Shown here piece by piece: positions 8,148 to 17,079 of a stretch of 64,000 bases of DNA; position 1 is the first letter of the stretch, and each line of letters opens with the position of its first letter. Where the stretch lies: the NCBI GenBank assembly GCA_045590155.1, contig JAZNQL010000021.1:16510-80509 (forward strand). The letters run 5' to 3'. A program made the translations under genes and the position numbers. The DNA is from JAZNQL01 sp045590155. Its GTDB lineage: Bacteria > Bacillota > Clostridia > UMGS1883 > UMGS1540. The notes under the pieces are model-generated. The model made no database searches. It was not told the DNA's origin and was given only the letters and a program-made list of their open reading frames with translations.

Positions 8148-9227
8148 TCATTTCAAACCTGCAAGTGCCCATGCTTTTTGGATATCCGACATTCTTTCGT
8201 AATCAATTTCGTCTTTCCATTTTTCAAAATCAAAGTCGCCTTTTTTCTGGTAGTACTCAAATTCTATTTCCTTTTGCATAATAAAGGCACGCATTTCTTC
8301 GTCTGTGCCGAAAGAAATAAGTTTCATTTTATCTTCTAAATCTTGTTTTCTCTCTCTTTCGCTTTGTGATAAGGTTCCTTCTTCTATGTCAAGAATATCT
8401 GCAGAACTCTTGTCAACCTCGCCTAAAAATTCGCTTCTTTTGTAAGCGGAGTCTATAAGATCAGATTTTTGCTTTCTGCCTTCTTCCTCGGCATTTTGAA
8501 TAAACTCAATATTCTTTGTTCTTCGTGAGTTCTCTTCATTTGCAAGTTGTTGCATATTGTCTATGTAAGAAGCCAAATTTTCTTGTTCCTGTTTATACTT
8601 TTCAAAAGCCTTTTCTTCATATTCGGGAATAAGTTCCTGCGCTGCAGCTTGAGTGTATAATGCGTTTAAAGAACTGTTTAAAACACCCTGACTGTTAAGT
8701 TTCTGCTGTGCCTTTTGCATGGCAAGCTCTTGCGCTGCGGCAAGATTTTTATCGCTTGCAGGGTCATAGGAAAAACTATTTTTCTTATACTTTTCCAGAG
8801 CTTGGTGTGCGGCATCTTCATATTTACTTTTGCCTGCCGAGTGTAGCTTGTCAATATAATTATTGTGAGCATATAAAGTACCGCCAAGATTTATAAAATT
8901 TCCGTCTTCAGGATTATAGTTTTTGCCGTTTATGTTAAGATAACGACTTTGACCTGTGTCTATCCATCCAACACTGTCGCCTTTGTTTGAAAGCTCTGTT
9001 CTGACATTTCCCATTCCTTTGCCTGCACCTACACCTGCGCTTACTAAAAGGTTATTTAAATCATCACGGCTCTTTGCATAATACGAACCGTTTTTAAGTT
9101 TAAGACCGTTGTTTCCTATGTTTCTTGTAATACCGCTCGCATCTGTTATTAAAATGCCACCGCTTTTCTCGTCATAGCCAACATCGTATCCGTAATTTTT
9201 AAAATAATCTCTTGCCTTAATTGCCAT
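8148..9227 (-). CDS. Unrecognised phage virion-type protein with long helical region
   Basis: I do not recognise this 359-residue protein. The first ~60 residues (MAIKARDYFKNYG, DVGYDEKSGGILI) resemble the stalk-type repeat found in some clostridial surface proteins and phage tail proteins. A middle segment speaks of repeated glycine-asparagine turns (NINGKNYNPEDGNF). Residues ~130-350 are highly charged and helical with few hydrophobic stretches, as in internal virion or ejection proteins. It is the last gene of the phage cassette, after the hub-like protein and a small coiled-coil protein, a place where podoviruses encode tail-tip or ejection proteins. That role is inferred only from place and composition. 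An AAAGGAG site precedes ATG 9227. Confidence 0.55.
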   Translation of the reverse strand: MAIKARDYFKNYGYDVGYDEKSGGILITDASGITRNIGNNGLKLKNGSYYAKSRDDLNNLLVSAGVGAGKGMGNVRTELSNKGDSVGWIDTGQSRYLNINGKNYNPEDGNFINLGGTLYAHNNYIDKLHSAGKSKYEDAAHQALEKYKKNSFSYDPASDKNLAAAQELAMQKAQQKLNSQGVLNSSLNALYTQAAAQELIPEYEEKAFEKYKQEQENLASYIDNMQQLANEENSRRTKNIEFIQNAEEEGRKQKSDLIDSAYKRSEFLGEVDKSSADILDIEEGTLSQSERERKQDLEDKMKLISFGTDEEMRAFIMQKEIEFEYYQKKGDFDFEKWKDEIDYERMSDIQKAWALAGLK

Positions 9228-9242
9228 AAAAACACTCCTTTC

Positions 9243-9581
9243 TTAAACAACTTTTAATATTATTCCATTGGAGTAATGAACTGTTTTTCCGTCTGCACTT
9301 TTAAAAGTGCCACTGCCCGAAGGCGAGGCGTAAAAAACAAATTCATTGTTACGAAAGCCTACCTCAAAATTATTTCCGCATTTTATATTTTTGCCCGAGA
9401 TACAAAAACTTCCGTCTGCACTTTTTATAGGGGTAATGTCAGTGTTTATAGAAATTATGTTGCTGCTGTCAAGCTTTTGAAGTAAAAAGTTAAGATCTTT
9501 TTGCAAACGTATAACGGCATCTTCAAGTTTTTTTAAGTTTCCGTCAAAACCGGCAGAGTCAATTTTTAATTCAGTTTTCAT
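9243..9581 (-). CDS. Small phage protein with N-terminal coiled coil
   Basis: This protein of 112 residues is not recognised. Residues ~8-45 form a predicted heptad helix (LKKLEDAVIRLQKDLNFLLQ); the remainder is beta-rich with many glycine, serine and asparagine residues and ends in a hydrophobic strand (GIILKVV). This layout, a short trimeric coiled coil plus beta domain, suits a small fibre or tail accessory protein. The ATG at 9581 is preferred because an AGGGG site lies at good spacing; the alternative ATG at 9587 is too close to it. The start overlaps the stop of the hub gene (TAATG), so the two are translationally coupled. Confidence 0.55.
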   Translation of the reverse strand: MKTELKIDSAGFDGNLKKLEDAVIRLQKDLNFLLQKLDSSNIISINTDITPIKSADGSFCISGKNIKCGNNFEVGFRNNEFVFYASPSGSGTFKSADGKTVHYSNGIILKVV

Positions 9582-11044
9582 TACCATGACCCCTTTCTTT
9601 TTCTTATAAGCCTTTCAAGGGCGTGTATTTTACATTTTCCTTTACCGCTTATTTTGAACTGAAGCCAGTCAGCACAATAGGAAATTGAAAAAGGAATATC
9701 AATTCTGTAAACAGTTATCTTTTCTTTGTCTGAAGAACTACCCTTTTCAGAAAATACCGAGAGCGAAGCCTGACTTTCCTGTCCAGTGTTGTTAAATACT
9801 GTAACAGAAAGGTCAGAACTTTGGGGCTTTTCTACTGTAAGATAAAGTCTTTGCGTATCGTGAGAAACAGACGGAATATTAGAAGAAAAACATTTCGACA
9901 ACCAGAACCATTCAATCTCCTCCTGAACATCAGATGCCATTTTGTATATATTTTTACCTGCAAGAGAGTACAGTTCTTCTTTAAATGTACAAAAAGCAGT
10001 TATGGGAAGACTGTCCTCGCAGTACCATTGATTAGTATCAAAGTTATATACTAAAAGAACGTGTCCGTCTTTTTGAGGAAGGCTTAAATAATACTTGTGC
10101 CCCAAAACTCCGGCACAAGCTTTTTGAGCAGAACTTATGTTGTCAAGATATTTTTGAATAGGTTTGCCTATATTTTTTGGATTTGCACCGCCGCCGTAAA
10201 TATATACAGCATTGTCACCAAGCCATATAAGGTGCGAAGCAACTTCTTTTATACTGCGGTATGCAAAGCATCCTATGCTGTCGCCGATTTTAGATGTCTG
10301 ATAGCCAATAAGTGGGTCTGTGCCAAAAATCTCATACATGTGATGAGGTTTAAAAAAGATAATTCTGTCAGCAAATGAGGCAATCCCGCTGCAACCTTCG
10401 CTGTCAGACGTTTCAAACTCAAACGAAGCACCGTCAGTAAGGCTTTGCCAAAGCTCTGCATTTCTAAGTCCGCCTGCATAAAGATAGTTCTTACCGCTTC
10501 TTGCGGCATAAAGCCTGTTTGCGTGCGAAACAATATACGAACACCAGGGTATCTGCCTGTCCGAGTCAAGATTTACCGTTACAATACTTGTTTTTTTGTT
10601 TACATCAAAATAGTATGCCTTATGCATAGCATCGCCGCAAGTTATAGTTCTATCAACAAAAAATGTCATGTCAGGCATTCCTTCATCTGAAAAGAAGTGT
10701 GTACCCGTACTTATTTTAGTCCAGCCTGTGTCGGGGTCATAGTAATACCAGTAATGATTTGAAATAACAGACAAAAACTCATCGTAGTTTTCCGAATTTT
10801 CTTTTTTTAAAAGAACAGTTCCCAAAGCTATGGGATCAGAAGAAGGTGAAATGCTTTCGGTTTCAAAAGCAAGTTCCCTTGCTTTTCGCACAGATAGGTA
10901 AGGACCCTGTGCATCAATGTTTTTCATATCCGCAGCCTGAGAGTTGCCTATTGAAAAAGCGGCAATCTCTGTATTAAGCCCTTCAAAATCTGTTATAACT
11001 TCTTTCTGCTTGCCCGAAAGAGTGTTCCAATATGGTTTGGTCAA
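9581..11044 (-). CDS. Phage tail-hub or tail-tubular-like beta-propeller protein
   Basis: This 487-residue protein has repeating blocks of about 50-60 residues rich in aromatic and aspartate residues, for example LYAARSGKNYLYAGGL, HLIWLGDNAVYIYGG, HKYYLSLPQKDGHVLLVYN and ELYSLAGKNIYKM. This fits a beta-propeller such as the podoviral tail hub or stabilisation protein (P22 gp10 or T7 gp12 class). The opening motif AADMKNIDAQGPYLSVRKA also matches how those proteins begin. It follows TerL by 12 bp in the cassette. The start is TTG at 11044 with GGAGG seven bases upstream. The fold is inferred from the pattern only; a structure prediction would decide. Confidence 0.6.
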   Translation of the reverse strand: MTKPYWNTLSGKQKEVITDFEGLNTEIAAFSIGNSQAADMKNIDAQGPYLSVRKARELAFETESISPSSDPIALGTVLLKKENSENYDEFLSVISNHYWYYYDPDTGWTKISTGTHFFSDEGMPDMTFFVDRTITCGDAMHKAYYFDVNKKTSIVTVNLDSDRQIPWCSYIVSHANRLYAARSGKNYLYAGGLRNAELWQSLTDGASFEFETSDSEGCSGIASFADRIIFFKPHHMYEIFGTDPLIGYQTSKIGDSIGCFAYRSIKEVASHLIWLGDNAVYIYGGGANPKNIGKPIQKYLDNISSAQKACAGVLGHKYYLSLPQKDGHVLLVYNFDTNQWYCEDSLPITAFCTFKEELYSLAGKNIYKMASDVQEEIEWFWLSKCFSSNIPSVSHDTQRLYLTVEKPQSSDLSVTVFNNTGQESQASLSVFSEKGSSSDKEKITVYRIDIPFSISYCADWLQFKISGKGKCKIHALERLIRKRKGSW

Positions 11045-11056
11045 AATAATTCCTCC

Positions 11057-12397
11057 TTAAATTCTCTTTTTAATAGTCAGGTCGGGCTTTTTTAAATCTT
11101 CAAGTTCCGTTTTGGTATATCTGCCCGTTAAAGTAACAGGAATTTTTGTCAAAGGCGGACGTGACATGATTCCATATCTTATCGCTTCCGGAGCGTGTGT
11201 AATTTCATGAGGAAAATCAGAGACATCTTCGGGATTGTGTAAATCATGGGTAAGAGCAGGTAATGTCCGGATTAAATTTATACAATTATTTGCAATAACA
11301 ATATGAGGTCCGTCAACATCCCCTCTTAAATATTCTCGCAAAACACGCCATCCCTCAATTCTTCGGTTGTCGGCACGTACAAGACCGCAAAGCCCTGCCT
11401 CTGCCATAATTTCAATACCCGATTTGCCGGTGTCCTGGCGTCTGTTCCAAAGGTCGGGAGAAGCAGCGGTATAAGAAATTTTTTCGTTTTCTGGAGAAAG
11501 CCGAAGGATTTCTTTTGCTGCTTCCGAAATAGTAAGTCCGCTTTTATAAAATTCACGATAAACAATACACTTGCCCGAAGGCATGACCGCCCACCAGTAG
11601 CAGGCGGTCATATCAAAACCATAGTCAAGACTTCTGAATTTTTTGTATTCCGAGGGTAAATCGCCAATATCAAGGCAGTGCACATCACGTTTAAATTCAG
11701 GGAAATACTGACCTTCAAATATATCCCAGTCCCCATAAAGCAGGGCACGCTTTTCGTTGTCGGGCAAAGACTCAAGGCGTTTTATATAGTCAGGGTCATG
11801 TTGCATTAAAAAAGAATTTTCAGTTACCTTTGCAGGTATAAAAATTCTTGTTCTGCCAATAGAATCGGTAAAAACTTCTTCCGGAGGCATAGCGTTTATA
11901 AAACGTTCTTTTACCCAGGCATGACCCGACGAACCCGGATTTGAACTTGACTTTAGTTGTTTTGGAAAATCATTAACACCCCTTATTCTCGAAAGCATAT
12001 AAGTGTACTGATATTCCGAAAAATGAGTCAGCTCGTCAAAACGGATAACGTCATACTCGGCTGACTGATACATTGTAACATCTGAATTGCACATAAGAAA
12101 ACCGAATTCAATTATCGACCCGTTTACAAATTCCATACGGTGTTTTGCCGATTTGTAGCAATACAGCGAGGACGGGATAACTTCAAGTGCCGTCATAATA
12201 ATACTTCTTTCAAGTTCGGGGAAGCTGGTTCTTAAAATAAGCTGCTTAATTTTCGGGTACTTTACCGCATATAAAAATGCATCAATTACTTGCCCGTATG
12301 ATTTTCCGCCACCAGCGGCGCCGCCGTATAAAACCTCATCACATTCCGAATCGATAAACTGTTTTTGTTTAGCAGTAATCTTAATGTCAAAATTCAT
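11057..12397 (-). CDS. terL: Phage terminase large subunit
   Basis: TerL is the ATPase-nuclease motor that packs DNA into the capsid through the portal. The 446 residues show Walker A GGAAGGGKS (25-33), Walker B YDVIRFDE with Asp121-Glu122, a coupling motif SSNPG, and a C-terminal RNase H-type nuclease region beginning near SLDYGFDMTACYWWAV. The length is normal. The gene starts only 5 bp after the capsid stop and has no good ribosome site, so translation may depend on coupling to the capsid gene. Unlike most phages, it is not beside the small terminase, which lies 6.6 kb upstream. The identification is firm. Confidence 0.93.
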   Translation of the reverse strand: MNFDIKITAKQKQFIDSECDEVLYGGAAGGGKSYGQVIDAFLYAVKYPKIKQLILRTSFPELERSIIMTALEVIPSSLYCYKSAKHRMEFVNGSIIEFGFLMCNSDVTMYQSAEYDVIRFDELTHFSEYQYTYMLSRIRGVNDFPKQLKSSSNPGSSGHAWVKERFINAMPPEEVFTDSIGRTRIFIPAKVTENSFLMQHDPDYIKRLESLPDNEKRALLYGDWDIFEGQYFPEFKRDVHCLDIGDLPSEYKKFRSLDYGFDMTACYWWAVMPSGKCIVYREFYKSGLTISEAAKEILRLSPENEKISYTAASPDLWNRRQDTGKSGIEIMAEAGLCGLVRADNRRIEGWRVLREYLRGDVDGPHIVIANNCINLIRTLPALTHDLHNPEDVSDFPHEITHAPEAIRYGIMSRPPLTKIPVTLTGRYTKTELEDLKKPDLTIKKRI

Positions 12398-12402
12398 AAA
12401 AA

Positions 12403-13329
12403 TTAAGCGGCAGAATCCAAGCCTTCAGAACCTACAAGACCTCTCCAGTCAACATAACCTGTATCAAAACGGCAGTATCCGTAAAAACGGTAGTCCATTT
12501 TATTTGCAATTTTTTCGCAGTCAAAAATGGGCTTTTCACGCCATAAGAACATAAGGTTATCAATGCTTGAATCCTGAACATACCAGGGCTTTGCCTCTGT
12601 GGAGTTTGCAAGATAATCCCATACAACAATTTCCATATTCGGAAGAGTGTTTTTATCGTTTAAGTTTGTGCCTGCCTGCTGTGTTGAGTTTAAAAGTGCA
12701 CGGGCAGTAAATTCCCAGTCAGGATGAACAACCAGCTTGTTTGCAGTTGCTGCAATAAATACACCTGCATCATCGGTCTGTGCACGGAGCTTTGATAAAG
12801 CAGTTTTAAGATTTTCGTCAGTAAGAGTTCCTGATACTAAATTATCGCCGACACCCTCGCTGTTAATAAGGGGATGAGCGCTTGAGAAAAGGGGAACAGA
12901 GTCATAACCTGCTTCAGAAAAACCGTCACAAATAACCTTTGCGGCCTGTGTTTCTTCGGTAGCGGCAAGACCTCTGCCAAGGTTTTTAGCAGAACCACCT
13001 TTACCAACACCGCGGAATACGTTGTACTGGTCATCCTGCAAAAGTTCCCAGGTAACTTCATAAGCCTTGTCGTAACGTTGCGCTGTGAAGGTAGCAGTAC
13101 TTCCTGTGCTTATGTCATCCATATTAAAATCATTGCCTTCGCTGTTTGAATCCCATAAACCAAAGGCACCAACGTGAGGGAAGGATTCTTCCTTCTTTGT
13201 CATCTTGTCAACCTTAAAGGTTTTTTCATACTGCTTGTCTTTTGCTTCGTATGAATCAAAAAACATTTTTTTGTGGATAGGGGTAAGCAACTCCCCAAAA
13301 TTTGAACGTGTAAGTTTTGCTGTTGACAT
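12403..13329 (-). CDS. Phage major capsid protein (HK97 fold, Mu gpT-like)
   Basis: The 308-residue protein shows the pattern of the Mu gpT-like major head subunit. It has an N-terminal region with FFDSYEAKDKQYEKTFK, the E-loop and spine region with TAQRYDKAYEVTWELLQDD, the typical PLFSSAHPLINSEG turn, the A-domain LVVHPDWEFTARALLNS and a C-terminal FRFDTGYVDW-like segment (seen as CRFDTGYVDWRGL). It follows the scaffold-like gene by 11 bp with a strong AAGGAGG site, consistent with the high dosage expected of a capsid protein. No protease gene is visible, so the scaffold is probably removed by exit instead of cleavage; that part is inference. Confidence 0.88.
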   Translation of the reverse strand: MSTAKLTRSNFGELLTPIHKKMFFDSYEAKDKQYEKTFKVDKMTKKEESFPHVGAFGLWDSNSEGNDFNMDDISTGSTATFTAQRYDKAYEVTWELLQDDQYNVFRGVGKGGSAKNLGRGLAATEETQAAKVICDGFSEAGYDSVPLFSSAHPLINSEGVGDNLVSGTLTDENLKTALSKLRAQTDDAGVFIAATANKLVVHPDWEFTARALLNSTQQAGTNLNDKNTLPNMEIVVWDYLANSTEAKPWYVQDSSIDNLMFLWREKPIFDCEKIANKMDYRFYGYCRFDTGYVDWRGLVGSEGLDSAA

Positions 13330-13340
13330 ATTTGTCCTCC

Positions 13341-13748
13341 TTATTTATTCTTATATTTCAAATATTCAGAAACCGAAATTCCTGCAAGCTTTGCCGCCAG
13401 TTTTTCGGAATTTGTCATATCATCATTAGCAGGATGATATGCACTACCTGAGGAAAGAGCAGGTATTTTTCTTGATTTTCTGTGAAAATCGTCTTTTATT
13501 TTCTGCACTTCGTCTAAAAGCCTTTTAGCTCTTGCTTCCCCGAAAAGAGCATTATAAGCTTCTTTAGCAGTAATTCCTTTTTCCAAAGCAAAGTCAGAAA
13601 TTTCAGCCGAAACATCATCAATATCCGAGTAAAGAGCTTCTTTTTTCAAACTTTCTATTTCGCTTTTAAAATCAGGGATATTTTCAACAGTTTCGGCAGT
13701 TTCCAAAACGTCTTGCTGTGAATTTATAAACTCTGTATTTTTGTCCAT
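13341..13748 (-). CDS. Putative capsid scaffold protein
   Basis: This 135-residue protein is acidic at the N-terminus (DVLETAETVENIPDFKSEIESLKKEALYSD split over several helices) and basic near the C-terminus (RKSRKIPAL, then NSEKLAAKLAGISVSEYLKYKNK in two helices). It lies directly before the major capsid gene and after the portal. Size, charge pattern, helical content and position all match podoviral or gpG-like scaffolds that bind the capsid through a basic C-terminal helix. No sequence motif proves this. An AAAGGATG site precedes ATG 13748. It could also be a capsid decoration or head-protease-related protein, although no catalytic motif is seen. Confidence 0.6.
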   Translation of the reverse strand: MDKNTEFINSQQDVLETAETVENIPDFKSEIESLKKEALYSDIDDVSAEISDFALEKGITAKEAYNALFGEARAKRLLDEVQKIKDDFHRKSRKIPALSSGSAYHPANDDMTNSEKLAAKLAGISVSEYLKYKNK

Positions 13749-13784
13749 AATTCAACATCCTTTCAAAAAACTTTTAATGAATAG

Positions 13785-14021
13785 TTATCTGTATAATTTT
13801 TTATCAGCGTATTCTTTTAAAGTTACTTCCATTTTCCCTCGATATCCGCAATGTGGACAGCAACCAATTTTATTTTCCTGCCATCCTATGTCTCTTAAAG
13901 CAACTCTTTCGCATCTTGGACAAATGGGATTGTTTGCAGTTTCTTCGCAGGAAAGGTTTTTCACATATTCATGTTGTTTTATTCTTTGTGCTACCGATAT
14001 AGGAAGATAAATCTGTGCCAT
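13785..14021 (-). CDS. Small zinc-ribbon protein in the phage head operon
   Basis: This 78-residue protein carries two CxxC knuckles, CPRC and CPHCG (residues ~34-37 and 54-58), which make a zinc ribbon, with short flanking helices. Its start overlaps the portal stop as TAATG. Small zinc-ribbon proteins occur in phage packaging and head operons, but their roles are mostly unknown; a DNA- or RNA-binding or assembly role would be a guess. A third nearby cysteine (NLSCEE) may help in metal binding. It is intact and well placed, so I call it a real gene. Confidence 0.7.
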   Translation of the reverse strand: MAQIYLPISVAQRIKQHEYVKNLSCEETANNPICPRCERVALRDIGWQENKIGCCPHCGYRGKMEVTLKEYADKKLYR

Positions 14022-15544
14022 TAAAAATCCCCCTCGGGTTGTGAGTGCATAACATTATCTTCAAGCGGTAATCCCATATTTTCACGAAGCCAGTTTCTCA
14101 TTTCAAAAACAGACATAATTCCGGATTTTGTAAGCTCGCTTAAAAGACTATAAACATAAGCTTTGTTCTGGGGCATACCTGCACCAACTGTTACATGAAT
14201 ATCAAATTCAGCATGTTTAGTTTCTCCGGTCGGTTGTAAAACATTTTTAAGGTCAGAACCTTTAAAGAAAATAAATTCATTAGCGGAATCAGTAACCTTT
14301 ATAGCAATTTCTTCTGTCCAGAATTCTCTTACAAGCTCAAGACAATATGAAAAAACATCAGAAAGAGTTTCCTGCAACATACATTGTTTATGCTGAATGG
14401 AGGTATTACCCGCCTGTTGCAGAGCAAGAACCTCTGTAGCAGTTGTAACACCCTGTTGTTTAGAACCCATCATCTGGTCAGAAAATCTTGTAACCTTTTG
14501 ACCTTCATACTGAAAAGCAGTTGCTCTTCTGTCCATTATGTAAGCAGGCATTGAAGGGGGAGTAAGAGTTCTTACCGAGTTTATACTGTTGGTAGGAATA
14601 TTAAGACCAGCTTCATTTGTGAGGATATCAAGGTCTATACCAGAGCTTGTCTCAATAAGTCTTTGCGGATTACCTGTAAGTCTTGCACTTCTTCTTATCT
14701 GGTCATCAAGGTCGTTTATAACATCCTGAACAGGGATTAAAAGCTCAACGTCGCCCTTGCCCCATATAGAGTGTTCTCTGTAATAAAGTGGTGTAAAAAA
14801 ATAAGGATAGTTGCCATTTTCATAGAAAGGGATACCTTCATCACTGCTGTCATATAAAATCTGACCACATCCGCTCATTTCAACAAGTCTGAGTTTCCCT
14901 TTTTCCTTTGTCCATACAAGCATATGCAAATAAGCGTCTTCGCTTTTGTCCTCTAAAAGAGCACCCGCCTCAATCTTATCGGCGATATCGCTACCGTAAT
15001 GCTCTTTTGCCCAAAAAACAGATTTTCTCATGGTTTCAATAATGAACTGTGCTTCCTGCAATTTGTAAACATCAGTTATTGCGGGATCCACAAAAATGTT
15101 TTCGGGACTGCAAACATCAATCTGCGGCAGACCATATCCCGACAAAGCATCAGGGTTAAAAGTAACTCTTAAAATACCAGTTCCATACTTTTCACGTCTT
15201 CTTTCGTGAATATCAAGTTTTCTGAAAAGTCTGTTTTTATCCTTTATAAATTCTAAAACCTTTGTTACCGTATCGGCGAAGGGAATATCGGCAGGAGATA
15301 CAGGAACAGTGGATATAGCAATATTCTGTTCCATCATCATAGCAACCTGACCTTCAACATTTGAATGAATAATATTTGTATTAGAGCCTATATCATTTTC
15401 ATCTTCTGGCTTGTTCACGTCACCTTCCCAGTACTTGTCGGCACGGCGGATAATTTCCGGAATTTTTTGCGAGTCTTTGTCCTGCATTGCACTGCGGTAA
15501 TATTCTAAAAATTTATCTGAAAGCTTTTTTTGTGACTCTGTCAT
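14021..15544 (-). CDS. Phage portal protein
   Basis: The portal is the dodecameric ring at one capsid vertex through which TerL pumps DNA. The 507-residue protein has the layout of podoviral or P22-like portals: an N-terminal helical wing with EIIRRADKYWEGD and IIHSNVEGQVAMMMEQN, the beta-rich body with YGTGILRVTFNPD and DVCSPENIFVDPAITD, then the long channel helix region around LLIPVQDVINDLDDQIRRSA and a late helical crown with GSKQQGVTTATEVLALQQAG. It sits between the connector and the zinc-ribbon gene. An AAGGAGG ribosome site precedes ATG 15544. The assignment is by overall pattern and position. Confidence 0.85.
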   Translation of the reverse strand: MTESQKKLSDKFLEYYRSAMQDKDSQKIPEIIRRADKYWEGDVNKPEDENDIGSNTNIIHSNVEGQVAMMMEQNIAISTVPVSPADIPFADTVTKVLEFIKDKNRLFRKLDIHERRREKYGTGILRVTFNPDALSGYGLPQIDVCSPENIFVDPAITDVYKLQEAQFIIETMRKSVFWAKEHYGSDIADKIEAGALLEDKSEDAYLHMLVWTKEKGKLRLVEMSGCGQILYDSSDEGIPFYENGNYPYFFTPLYYREHSIWGKGDVELLIPVQDVINDLDDQIRRSARLTGNPQRLIETSSGIDLDILTNEAGLNIPTNSINSVRTLTPPSMPAYIMDRRATAFQYEGQKVTRFSDQMMGSKQQGVTTATEVLALQQAGNTSIQHKQCMLQETLSDVFSYCLELVREFWTEEIAIKVTDSANEFIFFKGSDLKNVLQPTGETKHAEFDIHVTVGAGMPQNKAYVYSLLSELTKSGIMSVFEMRNWLRENMGLPLEDNVMHSQPEGDF

Positions 15545-15553
15545 ATTTCCTCC

Positions 15554-16180
15554 TTAACTTATAAATCTTACAACAGGATATTTTCCACGTTTTCTGTACT
15601 TTCTCTGTAAAGCCTGATTTTTAAGAAAATTAAATTCAAGAAGATAGTTGTTTGCAAGTTCTGTATCTTCTCTTCCGGAGGCTATCATAAAAAATATTCC
15701 TGCTGAAAGAAGTTCTATTGAAGAAGATTGAACAGGAATAGCCTGTTCGTTGAATAATTTTTCGGCATCTTCATCAGTAAGACTTTTGTCTGAATTTTTT
15801 ATTTCGGCAAGACTTAAAAGCCTTTCTGCGTTTCCGTGATATATTTCTATAAGCTTTCCCGAAATTTTCGGAGGAGGGCTTACAGCAATATATCCTTCAA
15901 GAGGAATATAGTATGTACCATTTCTCTTTTTTTCTTCAACCAGAACAGGTTTGTACTGAATACCATCCACCACAACCTCGCGAATACTGCTTTGCACTAT
16001 ATTGGAAGTTAAAGGATAAATTTCCACTCCGGCAACAGATTTTATAGTTGTAATTTCGTCACAAAGAGCACAATCTGCAACCGAAGGCAGAATTCTATTT
16101 ATAAATTCTGCAACCTCGTTGTCAGAAAAAGGGTGTGGCATACGAATTTTAATATCGTTTAAAAAATCTTTAAGATACAT
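15554..16180 (-). CDS. Putative head-tail connector/adaptor protein
   Basis: A 208-residue protein that begins with YLKDFLNDIKIRMPHPFSDNEVAEFINR-like helices (two helices around residues 2-30), has a central beta section (IREVVVDGIQYKPVLVEEKKR) and finishes with long helices (ELLSAGIFFMIASGRED, then NYLLEFNFLKNQALQRKYRKRG). This helix-beta-helix design and size resemble adaptor rings that sit below the portal (P22 gp4 or phage gp6-like). It lies 9 bp upstream of the portal gene. The connector role is inference from architecture and place. The start ATG 16180 has an AAGGAT site; the amidase stop is 4 bp upstream. Confidence 0.58.
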   Translation of the reverse strand: MYLKDFLNDIKIRMPHPFSDNEVAEFINRILPSVADCALCDEITTIKSVAGVEIYPLTSNIVQSSIREVVVDGIQYKPVLVEEKKRNGTYYIPLEGYIAVSPPPKISGKLIEIYHGNAERLLSLAEIKNSDKSLTDEDAEKLFNEQAIPVQSSSIELLSAGIFFMIASGREDTELANNYLLEFNFLKNQALQRKYRKRGKYPVVRFIS

Positions 16181-16184
16181 AGCA

Positions 16185-16886
16185 TCATCCTTCCATCAAT
16201 CTATACAAAATTTCTGCAAGTTCTTCTCTTGTGCAAAAGCTTTTATATCTTTTTCCGTTTTTGTCACCAATAATAGCCTCTTTGCCCTCAATCCATTTTC
16301 TCGCATTTTCCGACCAGCTTGAAGGGACCAAAAGAGCCTGCTCATTAAAATAATTATCAAGCATACGATTAAAATCTTCCTGTGTCATAAAACCCTCCAC
16401 ACTTTTTTTGAATTTCAGCCATTCTTCATTTTGCTCAACAAACGGGGCGGGGCAATTTTTGCCTGTTACATCGTAATGACGTATGATGTTTTCCAAAGGG
16501 ATGCCATATTTTTTGCATATGAAGTCTGTTAAAACCACGGCATTTTCTATTGTCTTTTTTTCAAAATAAAATTTACCGCCCGTCTTTTTAGAACAAAGCT
16601 CTATACCTATTGAGTTTGAATTCCTGCAAAAAGGGTGACGGTAGCTTTTGCTTCCGCAATGCCATGCAGTATCGCAATCCTCAACACTTTGATAAACCTC
16701 ATTTTCATCAACAAAATAATGTGCCGAGGAAGCAACTGCATTATTTTTAAAATAAGTTGCATTACCCTTTGCCGTGTCACCATTATTTGCAGTATAGTGA
16801 ATTACAATATACTTAATATCTGAGTTTCTTCCTTTGGAATAATTTTTACTGTTTGAAAGCATTTTGAGAATTTGCATTTTTACCAT
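16185..16886 (-). CDS. N-acetylmuramoyl-L-alanine amidase (phage endolysin)
   Basis: This endolysin cleaves the amide bond between MurNAc and L-alanine in peptidoglycan. The amidase_2 domain spans residues ~20-160. Zinc ligands fit His30 in VIHYTA, His137 in IIRHYDV and Cys145 in GKNCPAPF, and Glu96 lies in IGIELC, as in T7 lysozyme-like enzymes. Residues ~165-233 look like a single SLH-type or wall-binding module (ENARKWIEGKEAIIG, then TREELAEILYRLM). It follows the holin-like gene with a 41-bp overlap, forming a lysis cassette. ATG 16886 has a close AAAGGAG site. The lytic role in a phage context is likely; recycling use by the host cannot be excluded. Confidence 0.9.
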   Translation of the reverse strand: MVKMQILKMLSNSKNYSKGRNSDIKYIVIHYTANNGDTAKGNATYFKNNAVASSAHYFVDENEVYQSVEDCDTAWHCGSKSYRHPFCRNSNSIGIELCSKKTGGKFYFEKKTIENAVVLTDFICKKYGIPLENIIRHYDVTGKNCPAPFVEQNEEWLKFKKSVEGFMTQEDFNRMLDNYFNEQALLVPSSWSENARKWIEGKEAIIGDKNGKRYKSFCTREELAEILYRLMEG

Positions 16887-17079
16887 TTTTCTCCTTTTCG
16901 TTTATTATTTTTTTGCAAAGCATCATAATAAGCTCGCCGCCGAAAAAGCCCATAGCCGGAATATAGATTTTTTCAGGAGAAATAGAAAGAGCCTCGCAAA
17001 CGCACAGACTCTTAAAAGTAATTATTACAGTAAAAATAAGACACAAAAGAACAGTTACTTTCATAAACTTGCCCTTCAT
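16846..17079 (-). CDS. Holin-like small membrane protein
   Basis: This 77-residue membrane protein has a first hydrophobic helix (VTVLLCLIFTVIITF, residues ~7-26), a second, amphipathic helix (IPAMGFFGGELIMMLCKKI) and a charged lysine- and asparagine-rich tail. That is the layout of a small two-helix holin, the membrane protein that releases the endolysin at a set time. It starts by ATGA overlap with the XhlA-like gene and runs into the amidase gene, so the three genes form a lysis cassette. The longer upstream reading frame would overlap XhlA in another frame and is rejected. Holin function is inferred from size, topology and neighbours. Confidence 0.62.
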   Translation of the reverse strand: MKGKFMKVTVLLCLIFTVIITFKSLCVCEALSISPEKIYIPAMGFFGGELIMMLCKKIINEKEKNGKNANSQNAFKQ

